This document shows, piece by piece, positions 1-6,323 of a DNA stretch of 6,323 nucleotides. Below the pieces are notes generated by a model. That model was given only the letters and a program-made list of their open reading frames with translations, did not search any database and was not told the origin of the DNA. Origin of the DNA: JAPUIN01 sp041580375 (GTDB lineage Bacteria; Acidobacteriota; Polarisedimenticolia; Gp22-AA2). Position 1 is the first letter of the stretch. Each line of letters opens with the position of its first letter. A program made the position numbers and the translations under genes. Location of the stretch: assembly GCA_041580375.1 (NCBI GenBank), contig JBFGDZ010000183.1, forward strand, positions 1-6,323, in the 5' to 3' direction.

Positions 1-2256
1 GGCACCGCGTCCGGCCCGGTGTCGTTCATGAAGGGGTACGACGCCTTCGCCGGCGTGATCAAGAGCGGCGGCAAGACCCGGCGCGCGGCGAAGATGGTCA
101 TCCTGAACATCGATCATCCTGACATCGTGGAGTTCATCCGCTGCAAGCAGGAGGAGGAGCGCAAGGCGTGGGCCCTGATCGACGCGGGATACAACCCGGC
201 CCTCGACGGCCCGGCCTATTCCTCGATCTTCTTCCAGAACTCGAACAACTCGGTCCGCGTGACGGACGAGTTCATGCGCGCCGTCGAGCGGGACGATGAC
301 TGGTCGACCCGCCAGGTGACGACGGGCGAGCCGGCCGAGACCTTCAAGGCGCGTGATCTGATGCAGAGAATCGCCGAGGCCGCCTGGGCCTGCGGCGATC
401 CGGGCATGCAGTTCGACACCACGATCAACGAGTGGCATCCCTGCCCGAACACCGATCGCATCAACGCCAGCAATCCCTGCTCGGAGTACATGTTCCTGGA
501 CGACTCCGCGTGCAATCTCGCGTCTCTCAACCTGATGAAGCTGATGACACCGGACGGCGAGCTGGACGTGGCCGCGTACAGGAAGGCGATCGACACCACC
601 ATCCTGGCGCAGGAGATCATCGTCGACAACGCCTCCTACCCGACGGCGCGCATCGCGCGCAACTCGCACGAGTACCGGCCTCTCGGCCTCGGCTACGCCA
701 ATCTCGGCGGGCTCCTGATGAACCGCGGGCTGGCCTACGACTCCGACGCGGGGCGCGACTACGCGGCGGCCATCACCGCCGTCCTGACCGGCGAGGCCTA
801 CGTCCAGTCGGCGCGCATCGCGGAGGTCATGGGGCCGTTCATCGGGTACGCGAAGAACCGCGAGCCGTTTCTGGGGGTGATCCGCAAGCACGGCGAGCAG
901 CTGTCGAAAATCGACTCCGCGCACGTGCCCCTCGACCTGTACACGGCCGCGCGGGACTGCTGGGAGGAGGCGCATGAGCTGGGCCGGAAGAACGGCTTCC
1001 GGAACGGCCAGGCCACCGTGATCGCCCCCACCGGCACGATCGCCTTCATGATGGATTGCGATACGACCGGCATCGAGCCGGACATCGCGCTGGTCAAGTA
1101 CAAGAAGCTGGTCGGCGGCGGCATGCTGAAGATCGTCAATCAGACGGTGCCGAAGGCGCTCCAGCGCCTGGGCTACTCCGACCAGCAGGTCCGCGAGATC
1201 GTCGAGTTCATCGACGAGAACGAGACGATCGAGGGCGCCCCGCACCTGAAGGACGCGCACCTGCCGGTGTTCGACTGCGCCTTCCGGCCCCTGCGCGGCA
1301 GCCGGAGCATCCACTACATGGGGCACCTCAAGATGATGGGCGCGGCGCAGCCCTTCGTCTCGGGCGCGATCTCCAAGACGGTGAACGTCCCCTCCGACGT
1401 CTCCGTCGAGGAGATCACCGAGGCGTACCTGCAGTCCTGGAAGCTCGGCCTGAAGGCGGTCGCGATCTACCGGGACGGCTGCAAGCGCAGCCAGCCCCTG
1501 AGCACGAGCCGCGACGCGTCGAAATCCAAGGTGGAGCCGATCCGTGACGCGTCGCGGATCGAAGCGGTCGCCGGCGGCGCGATCCGCCATCGCCTCCCGG
1601 ACGAGCGCCGCGCCATCACGCACAAGTTCTCCATCGCCGGCCACGACGGCTACATCACCGTCGGCATGTACGAGGACGGACGCCCCGGCGAGATCTTCCT
1701 GGTCATGGCGAAGGAGGGGAGCGTCGTCTCCGGCCTGATGGACTCCTTCGCGACCGCCGTGTCTCTCGCCCTGCAGTACGGCGTGCCGTTGCAGGCGCTG
1801 GTGGACAAGTTCAGCCACGTGCGGTTCGAGCCCTCCGGGTTCACGAACAACCCCGAGATCCCGATCGCCAAGTCGATCATCGACTACATCTTCCGCTGGC
1901 TGGCCTCCAAGTTCCTCAGCGTGGACCAGCAGCGGTCGATCGGCGTGCACGTCAGGCCGGAATCCGGCGGGGACGATCGGGGCGAGGATCCGGATGGCGG
2001 TGAGGGGACGCGTTCGAACGGTCCCGTCCAGCCGCTGCCGATCGGATTCGTCCCGGGGCCGTCGGCTCCGGACGGCGCGGCGGGCGACGGGAAGCCCCCG
2101 TCGGTCGGCGCGGCGGCGCTCGATCAGACGCGCCCGCTCTTCGCGTTCCGGCCGGACGAGGACGCGCCCCCGTGCCCCGACTGCGGATCGATCATGGTCC
2201 GCAACGCCGCCTGCTACAAATGCCTCAACTGCGGGGCGACGAGCGGATGCTCCTGA
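1..2256 (+). CDS. nrdJ: Adenosylcobalamin-dependent (class II) ribonucleotide reductase, 5'-partial
   Basis: Reduces ribonucleotides to deoxyribonucleotides in the cytoplasm, using adenosylcobalamin to generate the thiyl radical. The reading frame is open from base 1 (GTASGPVSFM...), so the GTG at 19 is an internal codon and the true start lies upstream. Numbering from base 1 (751 residues visible), NPCSE at 158-162 carries the radical-site triad Asn158, Cys160 and Glu162. Cys171 in SACNLASLN, eleven residues later, matches one of the active-site redox cysteines; its partner would be upstream. PTGTIAFM at 343-350 is the conserved phosphate-binding loop. A TSCPD domain spans about 528-620, followed by a Gly/Pro-rich linker (about 640-722). 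The C-terminal tail has cysteines at 725, 728, 738, 741, 744 and 750, ending GATSGCS. By comparison with the Thermotoga maritima enzyme (radical Cys322), roughly 160 N-terminal residues are missing. The gene converges on thiD. It is intact where visible. Confidence 0.96.
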   Translation, partial: GTASGPVSFMKGYDAFAGVIKSGGKTRRAAKMVILNIDHPDIVEFIRCKQEEERKAWALIDAGYNPALDGPAYSSIFFQNSNNSVRVTDEFMRAVERDDDWSTRQVTTGEPAETFKARDLMQRIAEAAWACGDPGMQFDTTINEWHPCPNTDRINASNPCSEYMFLDDSACNLASLNLMKLMTPDGELDVAAYRKAIDTTILAQEIIVDNASYPTARIARNSHEYRPLGLGYANLGGLLMNRGLAYDSDAGRDYAAAITAVLTGEAYVQSARIAEVMGPFIGYAKNREPFLGVIRKHGEQLSKIDSAHVPLDLYTAARDCWEEAHELGRKNGFRNGQATVIAPTGTIAFMMDCDTTGIEPDIALVKYKKLVGGGMLKIVNQTVPKALQRLGYSDQQVREIVEFIDENETIEGAPHLKDAHLPVFDCAFRPLRGSRSIHYMGHLKMMGAAQPFVSGAISKTVNVPSDVSVEEITEAYLQSWKLGLKAVAIYRDGCKRSQPLSTSRDASKSKVEPIRDASRIEAVAGGAIRHRLPDERRAITHKFSIAGHDGYITVGMYEDGRPGEIFLVMAKEGSVVSGLMDSFATAVSLALQYGVPLQALVDKFSHVRFEPSGFTNNPEIPIAKSIIDYIFRWLASKFLSVDQQRSIGVHVRPESGGDDRGEDPDGGEGTRSNGPVQPLPIGFVPGPSAPDGAAGDGKPPSVGAAALDQTRPLFAFRPDEDAPPCPDCGSIMVRNAACYKCLNCGATSGCS

Positions 2257-2263
2257 GCTTCCG
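2244..2263. terminator. Imperfect palindrome over the nrdJ stop, candidate bidirectional hairpin
   Basis: CGGA-T-GCT-(CCTG)-AGC-T-TCCG reads as an inverted repeat: four outer pairs, one T/T mismatch, three inner pairs and a four-base loop. It includes the nrdJ TGA stop at 2254-2256 and ends 12 bases before the thiD stop, so it would fold in both converging transcripts. No T-tract follows on either strand, so it is not a canonical intrinsic terminator. It may be a transcript-end structure or chance in GC-rich DNA. Confidence 0.25.
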
Positions 2264-2274
2264 AGCGGGCGGGA

Positions 2275-3066
2275 TCACTCCCGGCGCAGAGCGTGGAGGT
2301 GGTTCAGCGGCCCGGCGCCGCGCCCCAGCCCGGGTGCGGTCCGGATCGCCTCCGCCAGGAACTCCCGGGCGCGGGTGACGGCGGCGAGGGGTTCGAGGCC
2401 CAGCGCCAAATGCGCCGTGACGGCGGCGGCGAAGGTGCAGCCGGTGCCGTGGGTGCTGCGGGTCCTGATCCTCTCTCCGTGGATCTCCTCGAAGCGCGAG
2501 CCGTCGTAGTAGAGATCGACAACGTCCTCCCCCTCGAGGTGCCCCCCCTTGATGACGACGTGACGGGGACCGGCCGCGTGGATGCGACGTGCCGCCTCCC
2601 GCATCGTCTCCTCGCTGTTCACCTCGATCCCGGAGAGCGCCCCCGCCTCGGGCAGGTTCGGCGCCACCACCTCGGCCAGCGGCAGAACCTCGCGGCGAAA
2701 CGCGCCCAGGGCGTCCTCCCGCAGCAGGCGCGCGCCGCTCTTGGCGATCATCACCGGATCGACCACCAGATGGGGGATCCGGTGCCGGCGCAGGGCGCCG
2801 GCCACGGCGACGACGATCCCCTCGCTCAGGAGCATCCCGGTCTTCGCGGCGTCGATCCCGATGTCGGAGGCCACGGCGTCGATCTGCGCCGCGACCAGGT
2901 CGGCGGGAATCTCATGGATCTCCGCGACCGCCACGGTGTTCTGCGCGGTCACGGCCGTCACGGCCGTCATACCGAACACGCCCAGCGCCGTGAAGGTCTT
3001 CAGGTCGGCCTGGATCCCGGCCCCGCCGCCGGAGTCCGATCCGGCGATGCTCAGGCAGCGCTTCAT
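2275..3066 (-). CDS. thiD: Hydroxymethylpyrimidine/phosphomethylpyrimidine kinase
   Basis: Phosphorylates 4-amino-5-hydroxymethyl-2-methylpyrimidine and then its monophosphate, giving HMP-pyrophosphate for thiamine synthesis. It is a cytoplasmic ribokinase-fold enzyme. At 263 residues it has the normal family length. AGSDSGGGAGIQADLKT at 8-24 is the N-terminal substrate signature. Also visible are AQNT (41-44), KTGML (75-79), DPVM (103-106), APNLPEA (135-141) and VIKGGH (171-176). HGTGCTF at 206-212 forms the anion hole and carries the catalytic cysteine (Cys210) typical of ThiD, and GPLNHLH near the end is also family-typical. The ATG at 3066-3064 overlaps the thiE stop as ATGA, so translation is probably coupled to thiE. 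Only a weak G-rich stretch precedes it as a ribosome site. The gene ends 18 bases from the converging nrdJ stop. There is no fused ThiE or ThiN-like C-terminal domain, so this is the stand-alone form. Confidence 0.97.
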   Translation of the reverse strand: MKRCLSIAGSDSGGGAGIQADLKTFTALGVFGMTAVTAVTAQNTVAVAEIHEIPADLVAAQIDAVASDIGIDAAKTGMLLSEGIVVAVAGALRRHRIPHLVVDPVMIAKSGARLLREDALGAFRREVLPLAEVVAPNLPEAGALSGIEVNSEETMREAARRIHAAGPRHVVIKGGHLEGEDVVDLYYDGSRFEEIHGERIRTRSTHGTGCTFAAAVTAHLALGLEPLAAVTRAREFLAEAIRTAPGLGRGAGPLNHLHALRRE

Positions 3067-3728
3067 CGCGGCCCCCCGGGCGCGGGCCGACTCAGCCCGG
3101 CGATCCGGCGCTTGAAGGCGCGGGCGGCGGCGGCCACGTCGTCGGCGCAGGCCACGGCCGTCACCACGGCGACGCCGGCGGCGCCCGCGCCGAACACGCC
3201 GGCCACGTTCTCCAGCGTGATCCCCCCCACCGCTACGACGGGCACCGAGACGGCCCTGACGATCCGGGCCAGCCCCTCCAGACCGAGCGCCTCCCCGGCG
3301 TCCGGCTTGGTGCCGGTCGGGAAGATCGGCCCGATCCCGATGTAGTCGGCCCCCTCCCGCTCGGCTTTTCTGGCCTCCTCCCGGGTGCCCGCCGAGATGC
3401 CGAGGATCAGGGGACGGCTGAGGAGGCGCCGGGCCTCACGGCCCGGGAGATCCTCCTGGCCGACGTGGGCCCCGTCGGCTCCGGAAACGAGGGCGACGTC
3501 GACCCGGTCATTGACGAGGAACGCGGCGCCGAATTTGCGGGCCAGCGGCTGGATCTCTTCCGCCATGCGACATAAGTTGATGGCCGGGGACGACTTGTCC
3601 CTCAGCTGAACGGCGTCGGCGCCTCCTTCGAGGGCGGCCCGGGCGATCTCCACGTGGGATCGCCCGGCCGGCGTGGCCGCGTGGGTGATGACGTAGAGAT
3701 CGAACCTCGGCCAGCCGACGGCGATCAT
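3063..3728 (-). CDS. thiE: Thiamine phosphate synthase
   Basis: Condenses HMP-pyrophosphate with 4-methyl-5-(2-phosphoethyl)thiazole to thiamine phosphate and pyrophosphate in a TIM barrel. At 221 residues it is full length. Residues matching the active site known from the Bacillus subtilis enzyme are present: Gln41, Arg43 and Lys45 in QLRDK; Asn73-Asp74 in VNDR; Asp93 in GQED; Ser112 in GIS; Thr138, Thr140 and Lys141 in PIFPTGTK. GGI at 168-170 and GVAVVTAV at 185-192 fit the C-terminal phosphate-binding half. The family strand LYVIT begins at residue 11, as expected, which supports the ATG at 3728-3726. GGAGG lies four bases upstream of it. It is first of a two-gene unit, with its TGA overlapping the thiD ATG by four bases. 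Mild oddities are GISAGT where many relatives have a His or Thr after the Ser-Ala, and His16 where Asp is common. TenI-type paralogues share the fold, but the intact catalytic set and thiD partner favour ThiE. Confidence 0.95.
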   Translation of the reverse strand: MIAVGWPRFDLYVITHAATPAGRSHVEIARAALEGGADAVQLRDKSSPAINLCRMAEEIQPLARKFGAAFLVNDRVDVALVSGADGAHVGQEDLPGREARRLLSRPLILGISAGTREEARKAEREGADYIGIGPIFPTGTKPDAGEALGLEGLARIVRAVSVPVVAVGGITLENVAGVFGAGAAGVAVVTAVACADDVAAAARAFKRRIAGLSRPAPGGPR

Positions 3729-3760
3729 CGTGCCTCCGGGGAGGGGGCGATCTTACCACC
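3729..3760. promoter_or_regulatory. Divergent thiE / sensor-kinase intergenic junction
   Basis: These 32 bases separate the thiE start (- strand) from the kinase start (+ strand). The space is too small for two separate promoters, so at least one must extend into the opposite coding region. On the - strand TAAGAT (3755-3750) matches four of six bases of a sigma70 -10 box and would place a thiE start site just upstream of its GGAGG. However, no -35-like hexamer is visible at the expected spacing inside the kinase gene. No promoter for the kinase is recognisable. No TPP riboswitch could fit here. Confidence 0.5.
3733..3737 (-). promoter_or_regulatory. thiE Shine-Dalgarno site
   Basis: The - strand reads GGAGG followed by CACG and then the thiE ATG. 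This is a strong core with a short four-base spacer. The site is one arm of the palindrome CCTCC-GG-GGAGG at 3733-3744. The other arm gives GGAGG on the + strand, 16 bases before the kinase ATG, which is long for a working ribosome site. Confidence 0.6.
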
Positions 3761-6323
3761 ATGAACGAGTCCGCCCCGCAGACGACCGGCGAGCCGGCTC
3801 CGGCCGAAGACGCCGCGACACCCGCACGCGACCGCGCGGGATCCGCGGGACGGGCCGATCTCCTCGTGCATCTCGAGGCGCTGCACGAGCTGCAGACCGC
3901 CCTCTCCCAGGAGGAGCGCGACGACGAGATCCTGCGCGTCGGCACGACGGCCGCCGTCGAGATCCTCGGGGCCGACAGCGGGCTGGCGATGGTCCGATCG
4001 GACGACGGGAGGGCCCCGCTCCGGTTCGGCTGGCGGGAGGGGAGCGGGCTGGCGCAGCACGAGATCGAGGTCCTGGCGCGCAATCTGGAGGCGCACCTCA
4101 AGTCGGTGCGCCAGGGGGAGACGACGCGGGTCGTCCTCGCGACCGATCCGGCGGAAGGCGAGGTCGAGGTCGACGGCGAGCCGTCGGGGGCCCTCCAGTC
4201 GCGCGGGTTCGGATCGATCCTGATCCTCAGCCTTGGGAAAGGGGGCGGCCGGCTCGGAGAGTTGATTCTGGGGCGCCGGGATCCGGCGCCGTTCTCTCCC
4301 GAGCAGCTCCTCCTCGCCGAGATCCTGGCGCTGCAGTTCGCCGTCCAGGTGGAGCGGGTCCGGCGCACCAGCGAGGCGCGCGACGCGTCGGACCGCACGC
4401 GCCGGGAGGTGGAATCGGCGACCCGTCCGCTGCGCGAGCGGAACCAGGAGCTCGAGTCGCTCAACGCCGTGGCCGCCGTCGTCAGTCCCTCGTTCGAGCT
4501 GGAGCGGCAGCTCGACCAGATCCTGAAGCGCGCCGCCGAGGTGACGGGGCACGAGGGCGGGGCCATCTACCTCGTGGAGACGGAGGCGGACGGCGAGGAG
4601 AGGCTCAGGCTCGCCCGTCTGCTCGACGAGCGCCTGCGGACCGGCGCGATCGGGACCGAGGGCATGCGCCCGGGCGAAGGCCTCGCGGGCCGGGTCTGGC
4701 AGAGCGAGACGATCGTGGCGCTGGCCGATTTGAGGTCGGATCCGGACGCCGCCGCCCGGGAGGACCTCGTGCACGCCGGATTCCACGGCATCCTCATGGC
4801 GCCCCTGCGCGCGCGGGGCCGCATCGTCGGCGTGCTCGAGCTGGTGTCGCGCGAGGAGCGCTTCTACCTCGACGACGAGCAGCATCTCGCCCAGGCGATC
4901 GCCGATCAGGTCGGCCTGATGATCCAGAACTCGCGACTGCTCTCCGACCTGATGCATCACAGCCTCGATCTCGAAGGCCGCGCCGAGAGGAGCGCGCGCG
5001 AAATCGATCGCAGGGCGCACCACGCCGGCGCCGTCCACGGCGTGATCCGGGGCGTCGCGGGCCGGGAGGATCTGGAGACGACCCTCGTCTCGGCCCTCGA
5101 GAGCGTTCTCGACCTGCTCGGGGCCGAGGTCGGCGCGGTGCACCTCCTCGATCCGCGCACGGGCGCCCCTCTCCGGAAGGCGCAGTGCGGCATGCCGGAG
5201 CAGGTCGAGGCGATGGAAGCGGCGCTGCACGAGGGGACGGCGGCGCGACGCGCCGTCGAGACGGGCGAGTTCCAGGTCAACGAGCGGCCGGGCGGCGGCC
5301 GCGACTCCGGCGCGGAGCGGCCGGCCCTCGAGATCCTCGTCGTCGTGCCGCTGACGTCGATGAATCGCGTGATCGGGCTGCTCACGCTCGCCTCGATTGG
5401 ACCTGTCGAGATCGGCGAGGAGGAGCGGACCTGTCTGCGATCTCTCGGCGCCGTGATCGGCATGGCGATCGAGCTCCGTGCCGGCCGCCCGGGCGGGGGC
5501 GCCGGCGGCGACGGGGGTGCCCCGCCGTCCGGGATCCTGCCCGCCGGTCTCGTTCAGGCGCAGAAGCTCGAGTCGATCGGCACGCTCGCGGGGGGCATCG
5601 CGCACGATTTCAACAACATCGTGGGGGCCGTGCTCGGCTACGCGACGCACATCAAGACGCTCGTGCCCGAGGACAACCCGATCCACCGGTACGTCTCGAT
5701 CATCGAGAAGCAGTCGCAGAGGGGATGCGATCTGACCCGGCAGCTCCTCGCGTTCGCCCGCGGGGGCGAGCGGAGCCGGCAGCCTGTCGACGTGAGCACG
5801 GTCGTGGAGGAGACCGTCGCGCTCCTTTCGCGCAGCGTCGGCGCCGACATCGCCCTCGAGGTGCACACGGACCCCGACCTCCCGGCGGTCGAGGCGGACC
5901 CCGTGCAGATGAAGCAGGTTCTGCTCAACCTGGCCGTCAACGCCAAGGACGCCATGCCGAACGGCGGGCGGATCACGTTCGAGACGCGCGCCGCTCACCT
6001 CGACCGGCGCTTCGTCGAGGGAATCCCGGATCTCCCGCCCGGCGACTACGTCACGATCGTCATCGGGGACAGCGGCGTCGGCATGAGGCCGGAGGTCATG
6101 GAGAGAATGTTCGAGCCGTTCTTCACGACGAAGCCGGACGGCCTCGGGAGCGGTCTGGGCCTGGCGGTCGTGTACGGCGTGGTGAAAGGGCATGGCGGTC
6201 ACGTCGCCATCGACAGCACCCCGGGGATCGGCACCACCGTGCGGCTGTACTTTCCTCCCTCGAGCCGGCCGGCATCCTCCGCGGTCGCGGCGGCACATCC
6301 GGAAGTCCCCGCCCCGGATCGCC
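3761..6323 (+). CDS. Soluble multi-GAF sensor histidine kinase, 3'-partial
   Basis: Autophosphorylating sensor kinase of a two-component pathway, probably cytoplasmic because no signal peptide or membrane segment is visible. The frame is open through the last base (854 codons). The first in-frame stop upstream is at 3689-3691, and no ATG, GTG, TTG or CTG lies between it and the ATG at 3761, which fixes the start. Predicted order: acidic/Ala-rich N-terminus (1-33), GAF-like 1 (about 34-200), charged helical linker (200-232), GAF 2 (about 235-392), helix, GAF-like 3 (about 425-572), Gly-rich linker (574-592), HisKA (about 598-665) and HATPase_c (about 713-831). Phospho-acceptor His615 sits in AHDFNNI. 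The N-box has Asn727 in NAKDAM, G1 is DSGVGM (770-775), the F-box is MFEPFFTTK (783-791) and G2 is GLGSGLGLA (794-802), so the catalytic core looks complete. After FPPSS (831-835) an Ala/Pro-rich stretch runs to the edge. In HDFNN kinases this often leads to a receiver domain, but that is inference. The ligand is unknown. Confidence 0.93.
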   Translation, partial: MNESAPQTTGEPAPAEDAATPARDRAGSAGRADLLVHLEALHELQTALSQEERDDEILRVGTTAAVEILGADSGLAMVRSDDGRAPLRFGWREGSGLAQHEIEVLARNLEAHLKSVRQGETTRVVLATDPAEGEVEVDGEPSGALQSRGFGSILILSLGKGGGRLGELILGRRDPAPFSPEQLLLAEILALQFAVQVERVRRTSEARDASDRTRREVESATRPLRERNQELESLNAVAAVVSPSFELERQLDQILKRAAEVTGHEGGAIYLVETEADGEERLRLARLLDERLRTGAIGTEGMRPGEGLAGRVWQSETIVALADLRSDPDAAAREDLVHAGFHGILMAPLRARGRIVGVLELVSREERFYLDDEQHLAQAIADQVGLMIQNSRLLSDLMHHSLDLEGRAERSAREIDRRAHHAGAVHGVIRGVAGREDLETTLVSALESVLDLLGAEVGAVHLLDPRTGAPLRKAQCGMPEQVEAMEAALHEGTAARRAVETGEFQVNERPGGGRDSGAERPALEILVVVPLTSMNRVIGLLTLASIGPVEIGEEERTCLRSLGAVIGMAIELRAGRPGGGAGGDGGAPPSGILPAGLVQAQKLESIGTLAGGIAHDFNNIVGAVLGYATHIKTLVPEDNPIHRYVSIIEKQSQRGCDLTRQLLAFARGGERSRQPVDVSTVVEETVALLSRSVGADIALEVHTDPDLPAVEADPVQMKQVLLNLAVNAKDAMPNGGRITFETRAAHLDRRFVEGIPDLPPGDYVTIVIGDSGVGMRPEVMERMFEPFFTTKPDGLGSGLGLAVVYGVVKGHGGHVAIDSTPGIGTTVRLYFPPSSRPASSAVAAAHPEVPAPDR

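Noticed and set aside
19..21. GTG as the start of nrdJ
   Set aside because: The frame continues upstream to base 1, and the residues before it (GTASGP) belong to the conserved NrdJ core, so this is an internal Val.
2293..3345. 350-codon open frame on the + strand opposite thiD and the end of thiE
   Set aside because: It lies antisense to two genes with complete catalytic motifs. The Gly/Arg/Asp/His-rich translation shows no domain.
3729..3900. Possible TPP riboswitch controlling thiE-thiD
   Set aside because: Only 32 bases are non-coding, and I found no THI-box core (CTGAGA on the - strand) in the adjoining kinase 5' region.
3508..4566. 352-codon open frame on the - strand across the thiE start and the kinase N-terminus
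   Set aside because: It is Ser/Arg-rich, has no family motifs, overlaps two well-supported genes in other frames, and is typical of a GC-rich shadow frame.
3725..6298. 857-codon open frame on the - strand, covering the whole kinase gene
   Set aside because: It is in phase opposite a gene with clear HisKA and HATPase motifs. Its translation is Arg/Asp/His/Leu-rich with no recognisable domain, and it is explained by the absence of TTA, CTA and TCA codons in the sense gene. It also runs through the kinase start and the divergent gap into the thiE start codon.
1..6323. Functional system linking the B12-dependent reductase, thiamine synthesis and the sensor kinase
   Set aside because: Strand orientation puts the three units in separate transcripts (convergent, then divergent). 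No shared regulatory motif is visible, so adjacency alone does not support a joint system.

Overview
This window is GC-rich bacterial DNA, densely packed with genes. Both the sense and the shadow frames are dominated by G/C-ending codons. It holds two complete genes and two that run off the ends. The genes are chromosomal housekeeping and signalling types, with no insertion sequences, phage genes, tRNAs, rRNAs or CRISPR repeats visible. A B12-dependent (class II) ribonucleotide reductase of the long NrdJ type, ThiE/ThiD, and a soluble GAF-type sensor kinase with an HDFNN phospho-acceptor motif would fit high-GC Acidobacteriota, Myxococcota/Deltaproteobacteria-like lineages or related soil and sediment phyla. 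The sequence alone does not fix the taxon.

Layout. (1) Positions 1-2256, + strand: the C-terminal ~751 residues of NrdJ, starting inside the gene and ending in a cysteine-rich zinc-ribbon tail. (2) Positions 2257-2274: an 18-base convergent gap. An imperfect palindrome overlaps the nrdJ stop just before it. (3) Positions 2275-3728, - strand: a two-gene thiamine unit, thiE then thiD, joined by a 4-base ATGA overlap. (4) Positions 3729-3760: a 32-base divergent gap holding a small GGAGG palindrome. (5) Positions 3761-6323, + strand: a sensor histidine kinase with three predicted GAF domains, a HisKA helix pair and a HATPase domain. It is still open at the window edge.

How the genes work together. 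ThiD makes HMP-pyrophosphate and ThiE couples it to thiazole phosphate to give thiamine phosphate, so these two are one pathway and almost certainly one transcript. NrdJ (deoxynucleotide supply, needs adenosylcobalamin) converges on them, and the kinase diverges from them. I see no metabolic link from either to thiamine synthesis beyond adjacency. I did not find a convincing new system. The items most worth a second look are the very tight divergent junction, the palindrome at the convergent junction, the domain architecture of the kinase, and the abundance of GATC.
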